The notes under the pieces: generated by a model
The model's input: the letters and a program-made list of their open reading frames with translations, nothing else
Told to the model about the DNA's origin: nothing
Database searches by the model: none
Position numbers and translations under genes: made by a program
Shown: piece after piece, positions 43,073 through 54,494 of the stretch
Layout: every line of letters starts with the position of its first letter
Position numbering within the stretch: the stretch's first letter is position 1
Source: Straminergon stramineum
Taxonomy: Eukaryota; Streptophyta; Bryopsida; Hypnales; Calliergonaceae
Assembly: GCA_963920665.1 (NCBI GenBank)
Contig: OY987263.1
Location: 46,659,218-46,723,217 of the forward strand
Direction of reading: 5' to 3'
DNA length: 64,000 nucleotides

Positions 43073-43939
43073 GAGCATCGCCACCCCCGCCCCGTAACTT
43101 CCATGGGGCCGGGACGGCCAAACGGGGGCCCGGTCTCTTTGGCTGGCCGCACTGGGGCACTGGCAGAGTCCGGGCTGCACTGTGCAGCTGGGCTCAGCAA
43201 AAATCGTCAATTTCTCCGCAGGGCAGCGTGGGCGGTGAAAACCAACCGGGCCCGGAGTTTCAAGATTGTCCGTGTTTTCTGAGGTTTCTCGTTGAGCAGT
43301 TGAAGAGCCTGTCTTGCAAACAAGGGGCGCATTACTGTAGCATCAACTGACGAGATAATTTTGGATCTTGATTTAGGAACTTAGAGCAGCGTCACCCGTC
43401 TTGCAAAATGGATGACTTGTCCAAGGCGGCTTGCAAAAGTGCCCCAACCATCTTGCAAAACGGATGAACTTGTTTGGAGGCTGGGCCAAAAGTCTTGGGT
43501 GGCTTGCAAAATGGGGGTGTTTTGCAAGCCAAAGAGTGGCTTGCAAACTGCATGAGACAAGAGTACCAACACTTTTCTCCATAGCACGGACCTCTAGCAC
43601 TATAGCCCATTGGATGGACCTTGTAAAGTGGTCCAAATTTGGGAACTTTTAACATGCTATGGGTGGGGGCAGTTTGGCTTGCAAATTGGATGGCCCAGCA
43701 TTTCGCAAGCCAAACCACCTTGCATTTTGCAAGACGAGTGGTGATGCTCTTAGGTGGTCCATGTTGATATTCATGGGAGATGTAAGTCATTGCGAAGTCA
43801 ACAAAAGGATCTCCAAATTTGGAACGCTCGAGCCAATCCAACAGTGGGGAACTCCCAAGCAGCAGAGCCCATGATTTTTCTGGAGCAAGCCATGTTGCCT
43901 ATGCCGTGGGGGATTGGCCACCCCACGGTGCCAATGCTC
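43073..43939. mobile_element. PIF/Harbinger-like element with GAGCA...TGCTC ends
   Basis: Begins GAGCATCGCCACCCCCGCC and ends with the inverse type GGGTGGGG-like CCACCCCACGGTGCCAATGCTC. TTA lies on both sides (43070-43072 and 43940-43942). Three-base TWA duplications are typical of PIF/Harbinger elements. A second, related element is nested at 43384-43749. The interior is GC-rich with no transposase. Confidence 0.5.
43384..43749. mobile_element. Nested PIF/Harbinger-like MITE with GTCTTGCAAAATG termini
   Basis: 366 bp flanked by TTA (43381-43383 and 43750-43752). Inverted ends are GAGCAGCGTCACCCGTCTTGC on the left and GCAAGACGAGTGGTGATGCTC on the right. The interior is built from repeated TTGCAAA(A/C) words. 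Non-coding. Confidence 0.7.
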
Positions 43940-44005
43940 TTAGAGCACCTCCACTGGGGCACGCCACATTGCTTCTTCAAATGATTTTGCGTGCCTGGAA
44001 GCTTA

Positions 44006-45264
44006 GAGCAGCCCCACAGCAGCACGCTGGACGGGCTCAACTCGCTCAGCGGGTGAGCCCGGGCTGTGGGAGACCCCCACGGCAGACTCGCCAAACAGGC
44101 AAAAGTGGCCGGCCGCGCCAAATTCTAGCGAGGGCACGGGCAACTGGTGCTCCTTGGGCGTGGCTCACTGCAACCTTCTGGACCGCATCCCCAAAGCCTT
44201 ATTCGCACACCAAGATATTATATACCCGAATTCAAGGAATCCACCAAGGTCAATGGGCAGAGATGATGATGTGGAGAACCACATGGAGCCAGAATACATT
44301 CCACATATAAATTACCATGTATATTTGCTCAAATTTTTTTGAGGGAAGTAATACTTGGGCATGGAAAGAAATCGCCTCACATGCTCTTCGTCGACTGTGT
44401 AGTCAGGGAGGTGTTTTTATAGTGAAATCCATGTCCATCATGAACCCTCAAAAAATATGGGATAATTTGAAGATGAAAGCTTCACCGCTCATTGTCCAAA
44501 ATTAAGAATTGTGTTTGAGGTAGAATTTCAGACCCTGTTTAAGCATAGTAGATTAACTTTTTCCAAGAAACTTTGAACTAAAAAAAGTTGTTAAATCAAG
44601 TTAAATTTCACCTACTAAAATCCGTTTGAGTTTTCAAGCCTCCAATCAAAAGTTATGGACAAAATTCAAGATAGTGGTTGGAAGGAATTTTTTTTTGACA
44701 TTTTCAAACATCTTCTTTGAATTTTGTCCATAACTTTTGATTGGAGGCTTGAAACCTTAAACGGATTTTTGGAGGTGAAATTTAGCTTGATTTAAAAACT
44801 TTTTTTAGTTCAAAAGTTTTTAGAAAAATGTATTTTACTATGCCTAAATGAGGTCTGAAATTCTACTTCCAACACAAATTCTACTTTTGACCTAACTATG
44901 AGCGGTTGAGCTCCTAGTAGATTTAATTTACATATCCCACATGCATTGTTCTACCTCCTACCACTCCATGTGTATATAGTGAACTTCTATTCATGAAGTC
45001 ATCCCATAGGAGAATTTGAAACGCTATGCCTAGTAGCCATTCTAAGCCTATAGCTGTACATAGTTCAAAATGAATTTTTGTTTTAATTTCTGCAATTTGA
45101 TTCCTCAAAAACGAAAGTACCTAGCGTTGTTTATCCCGGTTAGCAAGTCTGATTGGTGGGTGCGCAGTGGGGTACAGGGGGAGCAGACACGGGCTGGTCT
45201 TGAGAACCACTCGCCAAACCATCATCTGGAGTGTGGTCTTGGCGAGTGTGCCGTGGGGCTGCTC
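44006..45264. mobile_element. Nested GAGCAGCCCCAC element (1.26 kb)
   Basis: Left end GAGCAGCCCCACAGCAGCAC preceded by TTA; right end GTGCCGTGGGGCTGCTC followed by TCA, a probable mutated TTA. The interior contains the long hairpin at 44483-44912. No transposase is seen. Confidence 0.55.
44483..44912. repeat. Long inverted repeat (hairpin), ~190-bp arms
   Basis: The left arm (44483-44680) and the inverse of the right arm (about 44710-44912) share GTAGAATTTCAGACC, AACTAAAAAAAGTT, AAATTTCACCT and a long exact block containing CCTCCAATCAAAAGTTATGG. The loop is only about 30 bp. If transcribed it would give a long double-stranded RNA. Its arms match the termini of the element at 39445-40600. Confidence 0.75.
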
Positions 45265-45642
45265 TCAGAACTCTCCCACCAGTTGTAGCCTTTGCTGTTT
45301 TTTAAACCAGGCCCCTTGAAAAATCAGTCTAGACACTTTAACTTACAATGGCAGACCCATTTGACTTGTGCGACAGTACTAGCAAAAAGGAGAGGGTTCG
45401 TTGTTGTTTTCGAGGGAGGAGTGACCTGACAATAAGTTGCATTACTAAAATTGGACTCCCGCAAGCAAATTTTAATCCAAAATTGAGGCAGCCTGTCAGG
45501 ATATCATAACTCCAGCTTTAGGATTTGGAGCTTTGATGTGTATTGGTGGGGGCACAGTAAATAACTGGAGCCTGTAGTCAGACTGCCACACGCCAATAGA
45601 GCTTTGGCGTGCTCATTTTAGAGTGCACCGCCGGAGATGCTC

Positions 45643-48396
45643 TTGTAGGTTATTAGTATTCTTAGGGCCTGCCAAGCGAGGCGATTTATCATCAGGAGTG
45701 AGAGGCCCAGGACAATACTGTGCTTTCTGCAGGGAATCACGGGCTGGCTTTGCCTTTCCCTCTCCCTTTTCCTGGCTGGCGGGACATTCATGAATCTGAG
45801 CTGGCCTGCACTGTAGTTATATTATTACCTTACTGTAAGTTTAAGTTATTAATTAAGCGGAATGATAACACCTGAAATGAAAGCGCTGGTTGGCATCCCC
45901 AAATGTCGGATGAGTGGACAATGGAACTTCACGTAAAGATACGGCTCCTTATTGTCCTTAACTTTATCTCCGGGGTCCGGATTGCAAAAGGCTCGCTTTC
46001 GTGACTTTCGTCGTCCACTAACTTAGACAGCAGTACGGTCGGACCCAACATTTAGTAGACCTGATCATTTCCGTTGGTGGGCGGAAGCCGGAAGGTAAGG
46101 GAGATTGAGTGGACAGGAGAATTAGGGGACAGTGGGTTCATCTCATTTCGAGACACACATGAAAAATCAGACCTTAAAGTTTCAAGAAAAGGCCACTGAC
46201 GGACATGCTTGGTAGGGGGGAGACTGAGAGTTCAGTTTGGGTATGGGTTATTAATTAAGTTTAACCAAAGCGAAGCTAAGTTGAGCTCAGTTGGAAGGAG
46301 TGCAGGTTGAAAAAAGACTGGTTTGGACCAGTTTCCTCCAAAATAAAACCTCTGTAGCGGTCGTAAGTGACACTATTTGCGTACATGACACTCTTACGTC
46401 TTTAATAGGACATATTGGTTTACTTATCCCAGTGGCGTCGACCGATGGTCGATAGCGGTGTTTTCCGACCGACCGGAGGTCCGTCGCAGGAAGCAACTAT
46501 TGAGTGTGCAGGCTGCCGTCTCCCCCACCACAATCTGTGCGAGCGACCTCGGCTGGCCATAGCCGGCGGGCACCCACCCGATTGTAAGTTAGTTGATGAG
46601 CTGGAGTTTAGGTACTTGTGACGATCTCTGGGCTCACACTTGGCTGCAACTGGAATTTTTACATGGTATGTGCGCGTATACTGTACTCATATACAAGGAA
46701 CTCGAGTGATGCTTGTGGCGCGCAACTCTATTGTGGAGCGCTTGGGCTCTGAATTATGTAAAAGAACTAGGGTTATTCGGAGAACTGATGATTTGTAGAG
46801 AGTGGCCATATGGTGGAGATTCGTAGGGATGGAGTAGGGCAATTGGGGCATTCTTCTTGGGGTTCCCCGAGGATTATGATCTTGGACTTGAAACACAACT
46901 GGTGGCAAATCTTGGCAATCCGTGGGGCATCCGGGTTTGCCTGTACTGGTAAGATGTGTTGCATTGATTTTTTCGGAAGACAAACTCAGATCGGAAGGGG
47001 AAGTTGTTGTCCTGCTTGTCAATCGTCCTGGAATCGTGAGTCTAGTGTCTGAAGTTAATTTGCCGTTTGCCTTATTAGGGTTACGGACTACTTGTTGTCG
47101 AACCGGTGATCCTGGAATGGCATCGGAGATGTAAGCTGCAAATTACAGGGGCTCGAAAGATGAGTGTTTGGAAGGATCTGGAATTTGCAATGTTGTATAG
47201 CTGGCGTTAGTGGACGTGTCCTCGTATGTTAGAGAATTTCACCTGGTCTTTAGGTGAAAAGCATGGATTTCGGGATGGATCCCACTTACGTTTTTGATGT
47301 GCAACTGTCTGCTGCTGTTCTTTTTTCGGTGAGAATCTCAAGCTATGTTCCCTTCGAGAGCACTTAGTCGACAATGGCTTCTTGATGAGCCTTACTTCAC
47401 GCATGCTTGTACAGAATATGTGTGAGTAGTTTGGTTGTGATGGATTTGTGATTGTCGCGTCGTTCAACACTTGGTTAAGCAAGAGACGGAGAATCATTTC
47501 ATCAGTTGATATATCAGATAGGGACTGCCGTGAATGATATTTGTCAGAGGTGAGGCGCCACCGTCGGGTTATAGCCAGTGGACAGAGTTGACCACAGTGT
47601 TAATGACACCATTCGCAAAGATGACGACTGGGTCGTCTACGAGAGTCACCGACGTGAGCTCTTGAACAGTTTTGCAGTGTCTCTGCGCACCGAATGGATC
47701 GGAAAGCCTTTCGGAAGCAAGTTGTGGTTTCGACTTCTGACGCCCTGTTTAGGTCTAAGTGGAACTGGTTATGTCTATCTTCTAGGCTCCTCGCAGAAGC
47801 TTAGGAAACCCGCACTGCTGCTATGAACGCAGACTTTGTCCTTGATAGAAAAGTTATACGTATCGTGGAATCAGTTCTCGAGCGCAAGCTGCGGAGTGCG
47901 GCGTCGGGAGCTGGTACCACCAGTTGCGTAATCTTTTGGGCCGGGCTAGGTGCATACTTTCGGTTCTCAAGAGACGCGGTATGATAATTCGCAGATCGGT
48001 GTTTTCAGAAGTAGTCCCCCCTTACAATATTCAAGCCAGGCCTCTTTCTGGAGGAGCTTTCTGACCGTGTCAGGATCTTGCCGCTGCTACTGCAGATCCT
48101 TGTCCTTCATATTTACTCTTCACTTGTTCAGTTTCTCTCTCTCTCATCCATACCCACCCTTGCCCCAGTCAGCTTCGACGACATGACCCTTTGTTTCTGA
48201 ACCCTTGTCAGGTATATCTGTGTGCTGCGAGTGAGGGTTTCCTGGACTTCTTCAAATGGGCTGGTGGACGACGAACGCTGGACCTTTCGGCTTAACGGTT
48301 GCGCGATTGCACTGGTAGCTCACAAGGATTGATCGATTGTGTAGCGACGTGGCTTCCCTGGAGGAGGTCCCTCGCAGCACCACTGACACGGTCGCG
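45643..48396. other. Upstream region and probable 5' leader of the PYL gene
   Basis: Mixed composition, more GC-rich after about 45900. No protein is recognised. Pyrimidine-rich sequence at 48110-48170 (TTTCTCTCTCTCATCC) and a gene-like composition from about 47570 suggest a long transcribed leader, perhaps with an intron, but I cannot place its ends. Confidence 0.4.
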
Positions 48397-49050
48397 ATGC
48401 AGACCAAGGCCGGGCGCCACCCGCCCGGCTTCCAGGCGCTGCTGGAAGGACAGCAGGACCTCATCTGCCGGTTCCACAAGCACGAGCTCCAGCCCCACCA
48501 GTGCGGCTCCATCTTGCTGCAGCAGATCCAGGCCCCCGTCGAGACTGTTTGGTCCTTTACGCGGCGCTTTGAGGAGCCGCAGGTGTACAAGCGCCTCATC
48601 CAGGGGTGCGACCTCATAGAGGGCGATGGCGGCGTCGGCAGCGTCCGGGAGCTTCACATGGTGTCGTCCATCCCTGCGACTTCCAGCAAGGAGCGCCTGG
48701 AGATTCTCAACGAGGAGGAGCATATCATCTCATTTCGTGTTCTGGAAGGCAGCCACCGCTTGCAAAACTACTGGTCTGTGACTTCGCTGCACTCGCACGA
48801 GATCAATGGACAGATGGGCACCCTGCTGCTGGAGTCGTACATCGTGGATATACCGGACGGGAACACGCGCGAAGAGACGCACATGTTTGTGGATACAGTG
48901 GTGAGGTGCAACTTGAAAGTGTTGACCAAGTTGTCGGAGCACAAGTATTATCACGAGCGGAAGGAGAAGGAGAAGGAGAAGGAGGAGGAGAAACAGCTCT
49001 TGCCGCGTGTTACTCAAGAGTCGGTTTCTGAAGTGGCTATTGGGGGGTAA
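48397..49050 (+). CDS. PYL: PYR/PYL/RCAR-type abscisic acid receptor (217 aa)
   Basis: A START/Bet v 1-fold receptor that, when ABA-bound, inhibits clade A PP2C phosphatases; cytosol and nucleus. It is a single exon from ATG 48397 (MQTKAGRHPPG). The frame is open upstream to about 48337 but with no earlier ATG. Landmarks: an N-terminal helix (DLICRFHKHELQPHQCGS), AP..VWSFTRRFEEPQVYK with the ABA-carboxylate-binding Lys at 65, the gate loop SSIPA (90-94) instead of angiosperm SGLPA, the latch HRL (120-122) in SHRLQNYWSVTSLH, ESYIVDIPDGNTREET, and the C-terminal helix MFVDTVVRCNLKVL. After residue 186 comes an unusual Lys/Glu-rich tail (ERKEKEKEKEEEK). The SSIPA gate and general wording resemble seed-free plant PYLs as I recall. 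The frame is intact. Confidence 0.95.
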   Translation: MQTKAGRHPPGFQALLEGQQDLICRFHKHELQPHQCGSILLQQIQAPVETVWSFTRRFEEPQVYKRLIQGCDLIEGDGGVGSVRELHMVSSIPATSSKERLEILNEEEHIISFRVLEGSHRLQNYWSVTSLHSHEINGQMGTLLLESYIVDIPDGNTREETHMFVDTVVRCNLKVLTKLSEHKYYHERKEKEKEKEEEKQLLPRVTQESVSEVAIGG

Positions 49051-49773
49051 GGCAAAAAAAGTGTACAACTTGAACGATTTCTTAGCCACTTCTTGTTGGA
49101 GCTCTAGAGCCTGTGCTGGTCGAGGCAAGGATTTGGTTTGTAAGTTCTGCATTATGCTGATATAAGCATGGAAGGAAGAGGATGGAATGGTGTTTTTTTG
49201 TCAGTTGTGCATTATGTGATGTCCGCGTGGAAGCTAACGGATGAAATTGGGGTATTGTAAGTTTTTGCTCCATGTCGATATAAGCGTGGAAGCAAGAGGG
49301 TGTATTGATGCGCAAGATGGTGTTGGCAGCTCGGGTCTTCGCATCTGACAAGGGATAGATCCCAGATTCATCGAAAACCTTAGAATTTATCTACGGAGTG
49401 AAGTGGATGTTGTTGATAGATAAGAGTAGATAGAACTTACATGGATCTGGTGTATTGTAGCTTGATTGTGGATTGGGGTGGGCCAGTTTTTTTGAGTTGG
49501 TTACTCAAGATGCTGGACAGCTGTATAGTTATTCCTATTTATCTGGATTGGAAAAGAATATATACTTTGACAGCTTATTTTCATATCACGTGGTCCGGGT
49601 GATTTGCATAGACCACTTGAGTGTTACCGAGTGTTTGAACCTTTGAATGTCATCAGAGTGTGAGGAATCTGGTTGGTGATTTAAAGTTATGAAGATTTTA
49701 CTGGATATGAGTCCGTGCTGCAGAGTTTACGTGTGTTGATGTGGAGCAATACCTGTGTCCATTCACGCTGGTC
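49051..49773. other. 3' flank of the PYL gene
   Basis: Probable 3' untranslated region followed by spacer. Between 49130 and 49300 a unit near AAGCATGGAAG..GAGG / AAGCGTGGAAGCAAGAGG recurs, a small imperfect tandem repeat. No gene is seen. Confidence 0.4.
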
Positions 49774-50040
49774 TTAACCCCTAAACGTCACAGTGGACAT
49801 TTTCTGGATGCTAAGTAGCCAACTTTTCTGAAATTCAGGGTTCATCAAATGCTCTAATTTGAAAATCCCAACAGTAGATTCTTTCAAAACTTGCACAATA
49901 ACAGTGATCAGACAGTTGGCTCCCCAAATCAGCGGTGAAGTCTTCAATAAATGAGGAAACTTCAAACTATTCCGGGTTGTTCAAAAGGGTTATTCAAGTT
50001 CCCGATCATTGTTGTTCAGATTGTGACGTTCAGGGGTTAA
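49774..50040. mobile_element. Short TTAA-flanked MITE downstream of PYL
   Basis: 267 bp between TTAA sites. Left end CCCCTAAACGTCACAGT; inverse of the right end CCCCTGAACGTCACAAT. piggyBac-like duplication and CCC start, but with subterminal sequence different from the 0.9-kb TTAA family. Non-coding. Confidence 0.7.
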
Positions 50041-50426
50041 ACGGATGGAAGTTATTTTCCTTCTTATGAAGGTCCCTCCAGTGACTTGTAAATTGCATTC
50101 AGCTGGAGAGAATTCAACAACATTACTGTATCAACTTCTACGGTTCACTGTTTATAGATTTTAATTATCAGAGCATTGGAGAACGGATCATCTCCAAACA
50201 CGAGCGCATCGATATTATGGAAAATGTTCACTTTTTATCCTAGCTCCCTATATCATTCCAATGCAACCCAGACGATCAACCTCTGAAGCAAATGGATGGT
50301 GAAGACTCTGCCTCGAAACTTGCAGAGAATGTCCGTTGCTGATTTTCTTTAGAGGTTAGGCGTATAGGGTGCGTTGGGGATATGCCCTAATAAGCTCAGA
50401 CATGGTGGAGAGATTTGTGGACGATA
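50041..50426. other. Spacer, nothing recognised
   Basis: Mixed-composition sequence without a supported gene or repeat. Confidence 0.35.
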
Positions 50427-50514
50427 TTAACCCTTAATGTTGCAGATTTTCAATATACGTTGAAAAGTCAGTCCTAAGGGCTTGTTGCGACACTTAGAGG
50501 TTAAGAGTTTGCTT
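50427..50514. mobile_element. Very short TTAA-flanked inverted-repeat element
   Basis: 88 bp. TTAACCCTTAATGTTGCA on the left and the inverse TTAACCTCTAAGTGTCGCA on the right, imperfectly matched. It may be a miniature of the preceding TTAA MITE. Low confidence because of its size. Confidence 0.35.
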
Positions 50515-50540
50515 TTAGGTTACAGCCATTTGTTAAGTTA

Positions 50541-50886
50541 CAGTAGAACCTCTCTAAGTCAATACTCTCTAAGGCAATAAAACCTCTCTAACATAATATT
50601 TATGGCAGTCCCAGTTTGGGAAATGTAATACTATATTGTAGTATTGTATCTTTATATGTACTAATAGGAAAAGTGTTATAATTGCTATAGTATCTTGGTA
50701 TTTTTTTTGCCATGTTCCAAGAGTGACAAGTATTCTCTGACAATGTCATCAATGCACATCCAAGACTGCATCATTTATGTATAGACAACAAATTCTTGAA
50801 TGTGCAGACCCTCTCTAAATCAATAGCCTCTCTATTGTAATAGCGGCCAGCAGTCTAAGCCCTATTACTTTAGAGAGGTTCTATTG
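50541..50886. mobile_element. pogo/Emigrant-like MITE
   Basis: 346 bp starting CAGTAGAACCTCTCTAAGTC after a TA and ending TTTAGAGAGGTTCTATTG. CAGTA(G/A)AACCTCT termini with TA targets are typical of pogo-type Tc1/mariner MITEs (Emigrant/Lemi in Arabidopsis). Subterminal AACCTCTCTAA words recur. No transposase. Confidence 0.65.
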
Positions 50887-51740
50887 TCTAAGGTAAGCTA
50901 ATTAAATGTAGCCTCTGAACTGTTCTTGTGCTTATGTTGTCGTGGAAATGTTGGTAGGGATCTAGGACCCCATGCCAGAAATCTTACTGAACTTGATTGG
51001 TCAAAATGTACTTTGATTTTTATTTATGTAGTAAGAGCACTTTTGGAGTGTGCATGTGGTAGCTTTGGTATGACTTAAGGTAGGAGGGACAGAAAGTGCC
51101 CACTTAAGAGCATTCTAGCTTAGGATGTCTTCTATGTTGATCAAAGCATTTTCTAACAAATTTTCAGAGAAAGAAGAGAGGGAGACACATCCATCACAAT
51201 TTGATTTGTAATTTTTGGAGTTAAACTGAATTAGATATGATTTTCTAAAGATAACAATAATAGGGTGTTTTTTGAGTCCATAGGTACTGCCATGAAATGT
51301 CAAACACTTGTCCTTTAATGGTGCAAATGGAGTCCAAAAATGAAGGTGTGCTAACCTTAAATTGCAACAACATGGTGTATTTAATTGTCTGGGATGATAC
51401 AAAGTCTCCCACCACTCATAACTCCACATTATGTACACTGAAATTTTGTCAACTTCCTAATCTAATCAATCCCCAACCATTCTTGAAATTGTGTAATGAG
51501 AATCCCAAATTAGCACCAATACTTTGATGGGCCATTTTTCATTTGTATCTAGTGACAATTCATCGTACACTCTAGGAACAATTCTTGGAGCATGTGCAGA
51601 ATTTGCACCTCTTACCTTAGTGGTCTCATATTTGGGGGGCATAAATCCATCAAAGATTGTGACCATTTTAAGAAAAGTATGTGACCACACTAATAGAAAC
51701 AGGTTCTACATAGACTAGGCTTTAATTCTCACACTTAATC
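50887..51740. other. Spacer, no supported gene
   Basis: Short overlapping reading frames at 51110-51720 show no conserved motif. A possible decayed GAGCAC...GAGCATT element spans about 51033-51113. Confidence 0.35.
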
Positions 51741-51933
51741 TACATTGAATAGGGATATTTCGAGGGATCCATACTAATTAATCGACATTCCGCACTATAT
51801 AAATATCTACATTTATTGTACATTAGTAGTTATTGAAGTGTCCAGAGGTTGTACATCATGTTTCAAACATCTACAATTTTCTACAATCAATCCCTTTAAT
51901 TTTTTGGTCCCCTTAATATCCCTATTCAATGAA
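51741..51933. mobile_element. MITE, TACA(C/T)TGAATAGGG family (copy 3)
   Basis: 193 bp. TACATTGAATAGGGATAT on the left and ATATCCCTATTCAATGAA on the right; interior nearly identical to the copies at 2398 and 42234. The right terminus has drifted. Confidence 0.75.
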
Positions 51934-53904
51934 GATTGTCATTTAATGACAAATTAGACTAATTGTGAGTCTATGCACCTTAGTCTATGCAAACCACATT
52001 TCTTCTAGTGTCATTTTTGTTGAATTAGGGGATTGTAGATGTGAATTTACTATAGACTTAATCTATTGAAAAATTCCTATAGTTAAAAGTTCGTTCTCAG
52101 GAAGGTTTGGTGCCATGGTAATTTTACAAGGTAATAGATTTAATCTCTAACCCAGGGTTATGCACAATTGGAAGGAAAAGGGCAAATCTTCAATCCTACA
52201 CTTACAATAGATAAGACCAAATTTATTATAATTAATCCGAGAATAGGAAACTTATTCAATTGTGCTCCAAATCCATAGCTTTAGCTTTTCCTTCTAGCCA
52301 CCATCACATAGTATCTTCAATTGATTCTTTCACTTTCACAGTTTAGCTCCAACTTCCCTTTCATTGGGCTCTTGTCATTTTCTTCCATAACAAATTTCTT
52401 CTCAATTTTACACTTAGGCTTTAAATAATTCAATCAATTATAGTAGTCACATTTTCTTACTTCTTCTTTAAGACATTCATTATCCATTTTTTTCTATTAC
52501 TTCTATTCAGTTCTATTCACCCAATTTACAGATTCATGTTCAATGTATTTCTAATCAGACCATTTCTATAGATTAACTCTCAGTTCAAATCATAAAACTC
52601 TCAATAGTATCATACTCATACACAATTGATACAGCAATTAAGGCCAGATTCAGACATGCCTTCACAGCTAGACATGACAATAGAATTTCCTCACAAAATA
52701 AAATCCATTGACTCGACACTCAACATAATCACATAATCATATACTCACAATTGATACATTTAAATTAGCACACTCAAACATGCACATCACACCATAGCAA
52801 AAATCACAATTTCCATAACATGCCCACCAATCCACACACAAAATCACCACCCAATGGAACACAGCATATTCAAAAATTAACTCCACATTATATTTCCACA
52901 TAGAAAATATTACAATAGTTTCTCACTTTGGCACAACTCCACTCTATAATATCTATCAATCCAGCACAATTAAAACAAACACCAACACTATAGCAAATTA
53001 ACTCCACTCACTGCATTCACACACTCTCACAACTATAGATCAAACACACTCTGCCAGCCTCCACTACCGTAAGAGCTCTGGATACCTCTTCAGATTGAGA
53101 ATCACCCATCGATTGAAAATCAATTTCACCTGCTTCATCAGACAGTTCCCCAACCACCACTATAGTTCGCACCCCATTCATCCAACCTATACATCCATTG
53201 ATAAGATTCTATAGTAAAGTCTTTACTAACTGGTAATAACCAAATATTAACAATTTAAATGCCATAGCACTATAGAAAATCGGAAAATTATCAAAATTTA
53301 GGCTATTGTGCACCTCTTCTCTATAGATTCTATGACTACAGGGACCATTTATGGATGCATTTTCTATTGTTTTAGAAATGACTAAGTGGTACTTATGGAC
53401 TTTAGGGCAAATTGCTTCAAAATTGCTTATACTTTGTCAAAAAATAGAATCCCATTTCTTATTCCTTTACATAAGGTAGTTTGCTCTAAAAGTGACCCTT
53501 CTCTCCAATTAACCCTATAATTAGCTATGGGATGAATATGAGGTAGTCCTTGAATTGACCTCTTTAGCCATTGAGTGGATCAAGGATATAAAGTGTTATT
53601 TATTGCAATAACCAATCATTCTCCTTGGTTTCCCCATATTTCTTTACAAGTTTTAAGGGGACAAATTTTAGGAGACCTAAGGTGACAAATAGGTGCCTAC
53701 AACATAAATCTTTAAAAATTCATAAGTAATACAATAATGATTCAAAAAATATGAATTCACTTGTGCTACATGCCGCATCTATTTCTCTTTGTCTAAAAAA
53801 AACAAGCTAAAAATCTTCTTGCCTACATAAGCCCATGAAAATAGAGGACCAGTCCTTGAATCCTTAGAGGATGAACTAGTGACCAAGGAAATCATTTGTT
53901 TTGG
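51934..53904. other. Long AT-rich spacer, nothing recognised
   Basis: No open frame of note. 52680-53060 is C/A-rich (many CACA and CATAATCACA words), a simple compositional bias. No inverted termini were found. Confidence 0.4.
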
Positions 53905-54068
53905 AACCATATGACATCATCTACTTTAAAAAAATCCAAAAATTCTCATTGGAGGTCAAACTATCGTGCAAGATCTCTCCTTTTTGCATAAAATTTCTAA
54001 GATGAACAATTGCACTTTTGTCCTATATGAGAAGATTCTTCATCGTCCATTGGACTAAAAAAACGTCC
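53905..54068 (+). repeat. Dispersed repeat, copy B
   Basis: Matches copy A (3711-3845) and, inverted, copy C (63812-63992). It carries GACATCATCTACTTTAAAAA, GGTCAAACTAT, TTGCACTTTTGTCC and CCATTGGAC in order. Confidence 0.55.
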
Positions 54069-54310
54069 TCAACATTGTTTAAGGGTTAAATGATCGCTTT
54101 TAGAACAGACTACCTCATTGTCTCCCCATGTGCAAAATTTGCCACACTTCCTCAAGCTCAAGGCAGACCGATGAGAAATTCTGGCTTGTAAATATTCCGG
54201 ATTGATTATTCCAAAGTGCAATTGGATCTGCCTTGCAGGCCAGCACATTACAGAGAGACATGTGTCCAAGAAAAAGCGTTTGTAGTCCACATTGACTTCT
54301 CTAAAGTGTG

Positions 54311-54316
<6 letters not shown>

Positions 54317-54349
<33 letters not shown>
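54317..54349. repeat. TA dinucleotide microsatellite
   Basis: An uninterrupted run of about 16 TA units followed by TTTCG. A simple repeat, with no other role suggested by the context. Confidence 0.9.
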
Positions 54350-54351
<2 letters not shown>

Positions 54352-54494
54352 CGAGTCCAGGTCTCCAGGACACTTCGTATTTCAGGGTTTACAAGATGGG
54401 TGAATTCTCTGTAGGGAAGCTTACCCTAATTTGACATGAACGTGAATAATCCGTCTTTGATGTGGACGCTCTTCTCAATTTGGTATTCAATCTC

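Larger units (their letters stand above)
43943..45642. mobile_element. Outer GAGCA...TGCTC element containing nested elements
   Basis: Starts GAGCACCTCCACTGGGGC immediately after the TTA shared with the preceding element. It may end at CCGCCGGAGATGCTC (45628-45642), whose inverse starts GAGCATCTCCGG. The element at 44006-45264 would then be nested inside. The pairing of ends is tentative. Confidence 0.35.

Noticed and set aside
42646..43160. Proline/glycine-rich reading frames over the CCCCCA repeat
   Set aside because: They are products of simple-repeat composition on both strands, with no conserved sequence beyond it.
46687..47022. Minus-strand reading frame upstream of PYL
   Set aside because: There is no conserved motif, and it lies in the probable PYL promoter or leader region.
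48337..48396. N-terminal extension of the PYL frame
   Set aside because: The frame is open but has no ATG. The first ATG at 48397 gives the family-like start.
54317..54349. TA run as an origin or matrix attachment site
   Set aside because: It is an ordinary dinucleotide microsatellite with nothing in the surroundings to support another role.
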